Shown here piece by piece: positions 1 to 5,833 of a stretch of 13,536 nucleotides of DNA. The stretch lies in assembly GCA_020723225.1 (NCBI GenBank), contig DYJG01000017.1:1-13536 (forward strand), read 5' to 3'. This stretch comes from Desulfobacca acetoxidans (GTDB taxonomy: Bacteria > Desulfobacterota > Desulfobaccia > Desulfobaccales > 0-14-0-80-60-11). A program made the position numbers and the translations under genes. The stretch's first letter is position 1; each line of letters begins with the position of its first letter. Under the pieces are notes generated by a model. The model searched no databases, was not told the origin of the DNA, and saw only the letters and a program-made list of their open reading frames with translations.

Positions 1-80
1 TAATAAGTGATAAGTAATAAGTAGTCAGTGAACAGTTTTTTTACTTATTACTTATTACTTATTACTTATTACTTATCACT
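1..80. repeat. Heptamer array forming a large inverted repeat
   Basis: Positions 41-75 are five exact tandem copies of TTACTTA, followed by a degenerate sixth. Positions 1-23 carry the complementary heptamer (TAATAAG/TGATAAG/TAATAAG). An 18-bp perfect inverted repeat pairs 6-23 with 63-80 (TACTTATTACTTATCACT on the right arm). The array lies 31 bp beyond the stop codon of the leftward DUF1385 gene. The unit contains stop codons and its period is 7, so it places stops in all three frames. It could fold in RNA and act as a transcript end, but it has no classic GC stem plus U tract. Confidence 0.85.
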
Positions 81-111
81 AAATACCATCCTCCACGCCG
101 TTCCGCAAAAA

Positions 112-1065
112 TTACTGAACAGCCGCCTTGACCTCCACCCCCTCCCGGGCCAGTACCGCCTTCAACGCCTCCAGGGCCACCTCCAACTGGCTGTCGTCCG
201 GTTCCTGGGTGGTGAGGCGTTGGGTGGCCAAACCCGGCCAGAGGAGGAAGCGGGCCAGGGGGTGATGGGCGTGGCGCCCGCCCCAGCGGATGATTTCATA
301 GGAAATGGCGGCGATGGGGAACATCAAAGCCACCTTGATGAGCACCTGGACGAAGTTGTTGAGAATGCCGGTCTTGGTCAGGGGCGGAAACATGGGGAAA
401 AAAATGGTGAAGATGGTCAGGCTCACCAGGAGGACCACCAGGAGGAAGGAAGTGCCGCAGCGGGGGTGGCAGGTGCCGTGGCGCCGGGCGTACTCCACGG
501 TGAGGGGTTCGCCTGCTTCGTAAGCGCAGATAGATTTGTGCTCCGCGCCGTGGTATTCGAAGACCCGGTGAATCTCCTTAAAACGGGAAATGCCCCAGAT
601 ATAACCCAGAATAAAGATGAGCTTGATAACTCCGTCGATGACGTGGAAGAGAAAATCCGCGGGGGTCAGGGTGCGGCCCAACAGATAGCCGGCCAGGCCG
701 CTGAGGTAGTGGGGCAGGAAGCCGAACAGGAGGAAGGCCAGGACGAAGGCCCCGCCCATGGTCAGGGCGATGCTTCCCCAGCCCAGGGATTGTCCTTCCT
801 CTTCTTCTTCCACCGCCACCTGGGCCGAAAAGCTCAAGGCCCGGATGCCGGTGACCAGGGACTCCAGGAGCACCACCGGACCCCTCAGGAGCGGGCGCTT
901 CAGTAAGGGATAGCGGGCGGCCAGGGAGGTGTAGGGCTCGTCCTTGAGAAGCACGGTGCCGTCGGGCCGGCGCACGGCGATGGCCAGGGCCTGGGGGGAG
1001 CGCATCATCACTCCCTCCAGCACGGCCTGGCCTCCCACCGGAAAGGAGGGTTCCTTAAAGCTCAT
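112..1065 (-). CDS. DUF1385 family multipass membrane protein (YqhQ-like)
   Basis: This 317-residue protein has the family hallmark GGQAVLEGVMMR at residues 11-22. Four hydrophobic segments follow at about 98-122, 137-160, 205-227 and 238-260, so it is an inner-membrane protein. Between the second and third segments lies the conserved polar stretch with H172, H176, H196, C199, H200 and C203, which could bind a metal (inference). The molecular function of DUF1385 is not known to me. Its ATG overlaps the rpmE stop as ATGA, so the two are probably translationally coupled. In many related genomes this pair is followed by prfA and prmC. Here only an intergenic repeat is visible before the window edge, so that cannot be tested. 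Length is normal for the family. Confidence 0.9.
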   Translation of the reverse strand: MSFKEPSFPVGGQAVLEGVMMRSPQALAIAVRRPDGTVLLKDEPYTSLAARYPLLKRPLLRGPVVLLESLVTGIRALSFSAQVAVEEEEEGQSLGWGSIALTMGGAFVLAFLLFGFLPHYLSGLAGYLLGRTLTPADFLFHVIDGVIKLIFILGYIWGISRFKEIHRVFEYHGAEHKSICAYEAGEPLTVEYARRHGTCHPRCGTSFLLVVLLVSLTIFTIFFPMFPPLTKTGILNNFVQVLIKVALMFPIAAISYEIIRWGGRHAHHPLARFLLWPGLATQRLTTQEPDDSQLEVALEALKAVLAREGVEVKAAVQ

Positions 1066-1298
1066 TCGGCCGGTTCGGCAGCCTGGTTCTTATTTTGCTC
1101 CAGGTGGGCGTATTTGCGGCGGAAGCGCTCCACCCGCCCGGCGGTGTCGATGAGCTTCTGCTTGCCGGTGAAGAAGGGATGGCACTTGGAGCAGATTTCC
1201 ACCCGGATGCTCTCCTTGGTGGAACCGGTGGAAAATTCGGTGCCGCAGGCGCAGCGCACCTTGGCCGGGATGTAAGAGGGATGGATGTCTTTTTTCAT
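1062..1298 (-). CDS. rpmE: 50S ribosomal protein L31, zinc-binding type
   Basis: This 78-residue protein begins MKKDIHPSY and has the L31 signature CSKCHPFFTGKQK. The four zinc ligands are present as C16-x-C18 and C36-x2-C39, which makes it the zinc-containing form rather than the zinc-starvation paralogue. L31 sits on the large subunit and bridges to the small subunit. The last ten residues are a Gln/Ala/Glu-rich tail beyond the usual core. A Shine-Dalgarno AGGAG lies about 10 bases before the ATG. It is the first gene of a two-gene leftward unit with the DUF1385 gene. Confidence 0.96.
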   Translation of the reverse strand: MKKDIHPSYIPAKVRCACGTEFSTGSTKESIRVEICSKCHPFFTGKQKLIDTAGRVERFRRKYAHLEQNKNQAAEPAE

Positions 1299-1475
1299 TT
1301 TCCGATTATCTCCTGCTGCGCCCGAAGTCGGCTTTAAAAGGCCCGGGCTGCTTGAAAACAGTGGTTATATTACCGAAATATATAATTTAACCTAATTTTC
1401 CAAAAAAGCCATAGGAAAAACCGGCAAAGTTATGCGCTTTGAAAAATTCACCGTTGCTTAGCTCATCACCGGGGT

Positions 1476-1494
1476 GCCGCAGCATAGCTGCGGC
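1476..1494. repeat. Small perfect hairpin
   Basis: Two 8-bp arms GCCGCAGC and GCTGCGGC are separated by ATA. It lies just before a second hairpin (1504-1526), and the two are probably parts of one dispersed repeat. No U tract follows on either strand, so a terminator role is not supported. Confidence 0.6.
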
Positions 1495-1503
1495 TCCAAG
1501 TGC

Positions 1504-1526
1504 GTTCCCAAGCGGAGCTTGGGAAC
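1504..1526. repeat. Palindromic repeat GTTCCCAAGC/GCTTGGGAAC, with a half copy at 1599-1613
   Basis: The 10-bp arms are perfect with a GGA loop. The right half with its flank (GAGCTTGGGAACGAG, 1515-1529) recurs exactly at 1599-1613, 84 bp away. Two copies of the same 15-mer so close together, one full and one half, indicate a dispersed hairpin repeat family different from the REP copy between them. Confidence 0.75.
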
Positions 1527-1554
1527 GAGAGGAGGTCTCGCCCGCCATAGTACC

Positions 1555-1578
1555 GCACAGGCGAGACGCCTGTGCCAC
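1555..1578 (-). repeat. REP element, distant copy
   Basis: Read on the minus strand this is GTGG (1578-1575) followed by the palindrome CACAGGCG-TCT-CGCCTGTG (1574-1556). The stem and the leading CTTGTGGCACAGGC match the REP copies around the transposase gene at 11.8-12.5 kb; only the loop differs. A GTRG tetranucleotide before a GC hairpin is the signature of REP sequences handled by RAYT transposases. This copy lies about 10 kb from the transposase, so the family is dispersed. Confidence 0.8.
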
Positions 1579-1621
1579 AAGGTAACCGAAACTTTTCAGA
1601 GCTTGGGAACGAGCAAGGAAA

Positions 1622-1677
1622 CCCAGAACCCAGAACCCAGAACCCGGAACCGAAAACCGAAAACCGGGAACTGAAAA
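1622..1677. repeat. Heptamer array, eight units
   Basis: Eight consecutive 7-mers keep exact register: three CCCAGAA, then CCCGGAA, two CCGAAAA, CCGGGAA and CTGAAAA. The units drift but the 7-bp period is never broken. The array ends 3 bp from the stop codon of mutM, on the downstream side of that leftward gene. It resembles the heptanucleotide STRR arrays described in cyanobacteria. Confidence 0.85.
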
Positions 1678-1680
1678 ACT

Positions 1681-2505
1681 TCACTTCTTCTTCTGACACC
1701 TTGGACAGAAAAAGGTGCTGCGGCCGCCTTGGGAGATCCGGGCGACGGCGCGGCCGCAGCGCCGGCAGGGCTCCCCTTCCCGACCGTAAACCGACAGCTC
1801 TAGTTGGAACAGGCCCGTTTCCCCCCGGCTGTTTAAATAATCGGACACCGTGGTGCCGCCCTTGGCGATGGCCGCGTTCAGGATGCGCCGGGTTTCCTTG
1901 AGGACCCGGCCCCAGTCCGCCGGGGAGAGGCGGCCTGCGGGCATGCCGGGGTGGAGCCGGGCCGCGAAGAGGATCTCACTGGCGTAAATATTGCCGATGC
2001 CGGCGAGCACCCGGCCGTCCATCAGGAAATTCTTGATGGTGCGGGAGCGCGCCCGGGCCTCTTGGGCCAGCCATTCAGGGGTGACTTCCCGGGAGAAAGG
2101 CTCCCGGCCCACCTGGGCCAGAGGATCCGGCTCCGCCCCCGGCGGAAAGACCAGGGCCTGGCCGAAGCGGCGCACGTCCTGGAAGGCCAGGTCCAGGCCC
2201 CCCTCCAACTCCAAAACCAGATGCACGTGGGGCCGGGGAGGGGAGGGCCCGGGACCCAGCAGCAGCCTCCCGGTCATCCCTAAGTGCAAAAGCAGGGTCA
2301 CCCCGCCTTCCAGGCGGAACAGCAAATATTTACCCCGGCGCTCCAAGTCTAGAATAACACGGCCCGGCAGCCACTCCTGGAACTTCTCCGGCGAGGATTC
2401 CCGGCGCAGGCGTTTTTCCCCGATCACCAGCCTGAGAATGCGGCGGCCCAGCAAGCCGGGGGCCAGGCCCCGGCGGATGACTTCGACTTCCGGCAGTTCC
2501 GGCAT
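1681..2505 (-). CDS. mutM: Formamidopyrimidine-DNA glycosylase (Fpg/MutM)
   Basis: This bifunctional base-excision enzyme removes 8-oxoguanine and other oxidised purines and cleaves the abasic site. The start is fixed at 2505 because the protein must begin MPELPEVE: Pro2 is the nucleophile and Glu3 and Glu6 are conserved. A longer frame to 2556 only adds translation of a heptamer repeat. K59 matches the catalytic lysine, LGMTG at 75-79 is conserved, GIGNIYASE at 169-177 belongs to the helix-two-turns-helix motif, and the C-terminal zinc finger has C247, C250, C267 and C270 with R262 in its loop. At 274 residues it has the normal length and all key residues. No good Shine-Dalgarno precedes the ATG, probably because the repeat array sits there. 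Confidence 0.96.
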   Translation of the reverse strand: MPELPEVEVIRRGLAPGLLGRRILRLVIGEKRLRRESSPEKFQEWLPGRVILDLERRGKYLLFRLEGGVTLLLHLGMTGRLLLGPGPSPPRPHVHLVLELEGGLDLAFQDVRRFGQALVFPPGAEPDPLAQVGREPFSREVTPEWLAQEARARSRTIKNFLMDGRVLAGIGNIYASEILFAARLHPGMPAGRLSPADWGRVLKETRRILNAAIAKGGTTVSDYLNSRGETGLFQLELSVYGREGEPCRRCGRAVARISQGGRSTFFCPRCQKKK

Positions 2506-2513
2506 GTTAGCTA

Positions 2514-2548
2514 CCGTTTTCCGTTTAGCGTTTTTCGTTTTCCGTAAA
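2514..2548. repeat. Heptamer array, five units, upstream of mutM
   Basis: Five in-register 7-mers (CCGTTTT, CCGTTTA, GCGTTTT, TCGTTTT, CCGTAAA) begin 8 bp upstream of the mutM ATG. The array occupies the place where the ribosome binding site and leader would be, and it is the source of the spurious N-terminal extension of the mutM frame. Confidence 0.75.
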
Positions 2549-2837
2549 ATCAACAAAAAATATCGATATGTTACATAACAATTTTATTTCATTTGCGAAC
2601 GAAAAATAATATTCGATATAGTCTCCGGTAGTTGGTCTTCGGTTAATAAGTTAAGAATTATTAATAAGTTATATTGTAAATCGAGATACGGTAAGGCCTT
2701 ATGGGTGAGATGTCTTGCAGGCCAAGGTCCCCCACCTACCTGTTATTTTGAAAATCATGTGAAAATATTTGCACTTATGTCTTAAGAATTTTTCCTTTTT
2801 GTTCGATATGAAAATATGGAAGCTTTTTCATGAAAGC

Positions 2838-2899
2838 CCCGGGAGAGGGAGGGCTCCCGGGTAACAAGCGTGAGTGTCCTGAGCCGGGGCCTGCCCGGC
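2838..2899 (+). promoter_or_regulatory. Two GC hairpins in the VWA leader
   Basis: The first hairpin pairs CCCGGGAG (2838-2845) with CTCCCGGG (2854-2861), 8 bp perfect. The second pairs GCCGGG (2883-2888) with CCCGGC (2894-2899) and ends just before the weak ribosome binding site AGGG (2900-2903). The second could mask translation initiation of the VWA gene. This is inferred from structure alone. Confidence 0.4.
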
Positions 2900-2906
2900 A
2901 GGGACG

Positions 2907-5054
2907 ATGGCAAAAATGATCCGATTGGCGCTAAAAATAATGGTTTTCCTCGCGGTCTGGGTCCTGGCGGCAGCTATGGGCGTAGGTTTGGCCCAGGCCC
3001 GGGAAGTCCAGCTTCTCATGGCCCTGGATATCTCCGGGTCCATGAAGACCACCGATCCCCAGCGCCTGCTGCCCAAATCCGCCCATATCATGGTGGAACT
3101 CCTGGACGAAAAGGATAGTCTAGGGATTCTGACCTTCGAAGACGTAACCCTCACCCGCCTGAGCTGCGGTTTACTCAGCCCCCAACAACGGGGCAAAGGC
3201 TACCAGGAATTAACCCGCCTCCAACCCCGGGGCCTGTATACCGACCTTTTTCAGGCCCTGGCCTCGGGTTTGAAATGCTTCGAACACCATGGCCCGGCCA
3301 AGGAGGCGAAGCGCGCCTTCCTGCTCATCTCCGACGGGCAGATGGACATCGATCCCCGTAAAGGTAACTCTAAGGCATTTGTGGAGCGCGTGCACCAGGA
3401 AATTCTTCCGGCCTACCGGAAAGCGGGCATCCCCATCTATGCCGTGGCTTTTACCGAGGCCAGCGACCAGGCCTTTTTAAAAAGTTTGGCCGAGCAAACC
3501 GGGGGGCTTTTTCTGTTGATCTCCGAGGCCAAGAATATTCATCAGGCCTTCACCAGGGTTTATGAGAACCTGAAAGGGCCGCAAACTGCTCCCCTGGTGG
3601 GCAACGGCTTCCTCATCGATTCCCAGGTCCAGGAAGCGATTGTGGTGGTCACCCGCTCCAACCAGGGCAAGGCGGTGGCCCTGCAAAGCCCCAAAGGGGA
3701 GAAAATTAATCCGGCATCCAAGACTGCCGGGGTGCGCTGGTATTCCGCGCCCACCTTCGACATGGTGACCATCCCTAGACCTGAGCCGGGCAATTGGACC
3801 GTGTCCGGCCACAAAGCGGGCGAAGGCAAGATCATCCTGATGACCGACCTGAAGCTGGACTGCCCTCATATGCCCGAGGAGGCCGGCACCGATGAGGTCT
3901 TGCTGGCCGGAGCGCTGCTCAAGGATAAAGAGAAACCGGTGAGTGCTGCGGAAGTCCTCAGCCCCACCCTCTTTACCGCAGAATTGCAGGCGGAAGGAGG
4001 AAAACCCCTGCAGTTGCCCCTGGGGCCCCCGCCCCTGGAGCAGAGGGAGCTTTGGCCTCCTGAGGCCCGGGTGGCGAAGTTTCCTCCGTTTGCCGCCCCC
4101 GGCGTGTGGCAGCTTAAGATCCGGGCCCAGGGCAAGACCTTTCAGCGGGAAAGGAATTTTTCCATCAAGGTCTCCATCCCCTGGTATAAGGTAAAAGAAA
4201 TCTCCGGCGAGGGGCCCACGCAGGTGGAGTATCTGTTGTCCCCGGGCCGGGAGGTCGCCCAGATGGTGGGCTGCTTCAGCATCATCAATCCTGACGGCGG
4301 CGTCGCCGGCACCTTCGGGCAGCCCCTGCCGGGCAGCGGCTTCCGCTTTTCTTTCCCGCCCGAGCTTTCCGGTTCTTACCAACTGAACGCGCACCTGACC
4401 GGAGCCACGGCTTCCGGGCGGCCTCTGATTCTTCAACCTCCGCCGGTTAACGTCAACCTGGCTTCCGGGGCTGCGGCCAAGGGTCAGAAGAAAGCGGACC
4501 AGACCGGGGAAATGGGACCGAAAAAGGCGGCTGCGGCCTCGGACCCGAAGATCGGGCAGAAAAGCGCAGACGGCCCCGCGACCGCCGCCACCGCGGCTCC
4601 CATCCCCCGCAGCCGCAAATGGCTCTGGATCGGGGTCCTGGGGTTGGCGGCCTTTGCCATTACCTTGGTGACCGTGGCCTACACTTTTAGGCCCAAGGCC
4701 CTTAGCTTCCTTATTCTCAAGCCTTCTAAAAAAACCATATCCGACGATATGCCCCCGGAAGAGCAGAACCTCCTTCTTAAGGCCCACGTGGAAACATTGC
4801 AGAAGGAGAAAGGCCAGCTTCACAAAGATCTGGCAGAGATGCGCGAAAACATTGAGAAACTGATGGCCGCCAAAGAGGAGTTGGAAGCCAGGCTGGGACA
4901 GCCTTCCAAGGAATATCAGGAAAAGACCAAGGTTATCAAGGAACTGGAGCAAAGGCTGGAACAGGCCGAAAGCGAAGCCAAATCGGTGCAGGAGGAATAT
5001 ATGGCCCTATACGCCCGCAGCCAGCAGGAAAAGCAGACCTTGAAGAAGGGCTGA
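2907..5054 (+). CDS. VWA-domain membrane protein with cytoplasmic coiled coil
   Basis: This 715-residue protein has a Sec signal peptide (about 1-31, AQA before R32), then a von Willebrand A domain to about residue 225. The metal-ion-dependent adhesion site is complete: D41-x-S43-x-S45, T112 and D143. A region of about 300 residues follows (225-520) that looks like beta-rich extracellular domains, then an Ala/Lys/Pro-rich linker (520-570), one membrane helix (572-594), and a charged heptad-like coiled coil from about 617 to the end. The predicted topology is ligand-binding outside and coiled coil inside. VWA domains with intact MIDAS bind proteins through a divalent metal. The layout recalls TIGR03503-like VWA proteins, but I cannot name a family. 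It is a single-gene unit facing the response-regulator gene tail to tail. Function is unknown; a signalling or scaffold role in the envelope is an inference. Confidence 0.88.
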   Translation: MAKMIRLALKIMVFLAVWVLAAAMGVGLAQAREVQLLMALDISGSMKTTDPQRLLPKSAHIMVELLDEKDSLGILTFEDVTLTRLSCGLLSPQQRGKGYQELTRLQPRGLYTDLFQALASGLKCFEHHGPAKEAKRAFLLISDGQMDIDPRKGNSKAFVERVHQEILPAYRKAGIPIYAVAFTEASDQAFLKSLAEQTGGLFLLISEAKNIHQAFTRVYENLKGPQTAPLVGNGFLIDSQVQEAIVVVTRSNQGKAVALQSPKGEKINPASKTAGVRWYSAPTFDMVTIPRPEPGNWTVSGHKAGEGKIILMTDLKLDCPHMPEEAGTDEVLLAGALLKDKEKPVSAAEVLSPTLFTAELQAEGGKPLQLPLGPPPLEQRELWPPEARVAKFPPFAAPGVWQLKIRAQGKTFQRERNFSIKVSIPWYKVKEISGEGPTQVEYLLSPGREVAQMVGCFSIINPDGGVAGTFGQPLPGSGFRFSFPPELSGSYQLNAHLTGATASGRPLILQPPPVNVNLASGAAAKGQKKADQTGEMGPKKAAAASDPKIGQKSADGPATAATAAPIPRSRKWLWIGVLGLAAFAITLVTVAYTFRPKALSFLILKPSKKTISDDMPPEEQNLLLKAHVETLQKEKGQLHKDLAEMRENIEKLMAAKEELEARLGQPSKEYQEKTKVIKELEQRLEQAESEAKSVQEEYMALYARSQQEKQTLKKG

Positions 5055-5131
5055 TGCCGGTTCGCAATCACCCGTTTATTTCCCAGGGGCGAACACGAGG
5101 TTTGCCTATTTTATTGCCTTTTGCCTGCGGA

Positions 5132-5818
5132 TTAATAGGAGTCGGTTAACTTGTAGCCCAGGCCGTAGACGGTTTGGATAATTTCCCAGCCGGGCAGCAT
5201 GGCGTCCATCTTCTTACGCAGATTTTTTATATGGGTATCGATGGTGCGCTCATACCCTTCAAAATTATAGCCCTGCACCTGCGCGGCCAATTCTCCCCGG
5301 GAAAAGACCCGGTTCGGTTGGGCCAACAATACCTTCAACAATCCGAACTCGCTGGGGGTCAATTTTAATTCCTGGCCGGCAATCAACACCTGATGCCGGT
5401 TTTCGTCCAGGCTGATGGGCCCGGCCATCAGTTTCTCCGGGCACGGCGGGCCGGTTATGCGGCGCAGCACGGATTTGATCCGGGCCACCATCTCTCTCGG
5501 GCTGAAAGGTTTGCAGATATAATCATCCGCTCCCAGTTCCAGGCCGAGAACGCGGTCCAACTCCTCCGCCTTGGCGGTAAGAATGATGATGGGCAGGAGC
5601 GAGAACTTCCTGATCTCCCGGCACAGTTCCATGCCGTCCTTTCCCGGCAGCATGACATCCAGCAGGATCAAATCAGGAGGGTCTTGTTTGATCAAAGGGA
5701 TGACTTTATCACCCCGGTCCAGCCAGGAAACCTGAAAACCCGCATTTACCAGATAATCCCGGATTACCCGGGCGATCTTGCTTTCGTCTTCGACGATCAG
5801 GATATGTTGTTTTCTCAC
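5132..5818 (-). CDS. baeR: BaeR-like OmpR-family response regulator
   Basis: This 228-residue DNA-binding regulator has a receiver domain with acidic pocket E10-D11, phosphoacceptor D54, T81 and K103, then a winged-helix domain (about 130-225). The block from LILLD through ADDYICKPFSPRE and the recognition helix ERTIDTHIKNLRKKM (190-204) are very close to E. coli BaeR as I remember it, which controls envelope-stress and efflux genes. The start codon is GTG, preceded by a weak GGGG. Its gene begins 15 bp after the kinase stop codon, so kinase and regulator form one leftward operon. Confidence is high for family and moderate for true BaeR orthology. Confidence 0.93.
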   Translation of the reverse strand: MRKQHILIVEDESKIARVIRDYLVNAGFQVSWLDRGDKVIPLIKQDPPDLILLDVMLPGKDGMELCREIRKFSLLPIIILTAKAEELDRVLGLELGADDYICKPFSPREMVARIKSVLRRITGPPCPEKLMAGPISLDENRHQVLIAGQELKLTPSEFGLLKVLLAQPNRVFSRGELAAQVQGYNFEGYERTIDTHIKNLRKKMDAMLPGWEIIQTVYGLGYKLTDSY

Positions 5819-5833
5819 AGTCGTTTTCCCCGT

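Larger units (their letters stand above)
1299..1680. other. Repeat-rich spacer between mutM and rpmE
   Basis: This stretch has no credible gene. The right-hand bases of rpmE's upstream region (about 1340-1400) are AT-rich, with several TATA-like motifs that could serve as an rpmE promoter; I cannot pick one. From 1476 to 1677 the spacer is almost entirely repeats: two perfect hairpins, a REP element, a second half-copy of one hairpin and a heptamer array. Short frames here on both strands merely read through the repeats. Confidence 0.7.
2506..2906. other. AT-rich divergent spacer between mutM and the VWA gene
   Basis: There is no gene here. The left end is a heptamer array (2514-2548). From 2551 to 2820 the DNA is strongly AT-rich and contains three copies of TCGATAT (2563, 2613, 2803), a direct repeat TTAATAAGTT (2643-2652 and 2661-2670) and a short GC-richer island at about 2682-2742 that could be part of an RNA but matches no family I recognise. 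The last 70 bp hold two GC hairpins ahead of the VWA start codon. Promoters for both flanking genes must lie here, but no box is convincing. Confidence 0.6.

Noticed and set aside
1..80. Possible CRISPR array
   Set aside because: The units are 7 bp, contiguous and without spacers.
28..906. Plus-strand frame of 292 codons
   Set aside because: It starts in the heptamer array and runs antisense to DUF1385, whose family motif and membrane segments are clear.
2506..2556. N-terminal extension of MutM
   Set aside because: MutM needs Pro as residue 2 to act as nucleophile, so the start must be at 2505. The extension is translated heptamer repeat.
2682..2745. 6S RNA or a known riboswitch
   Set aside because: The long closing stem of 6S RNA is not found and no riboswitch core motif is recognised. 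It is kept only as an unexplained island.
3477..4952. Open frame of 491 codons on the minus strand
   Set aside because: It lies wholly antisense to the VWA gene and has no recognisable domain. The plus-strand gene has a signal peptide, MIDAS and membrane helix, so this is a GC-driven shadow.
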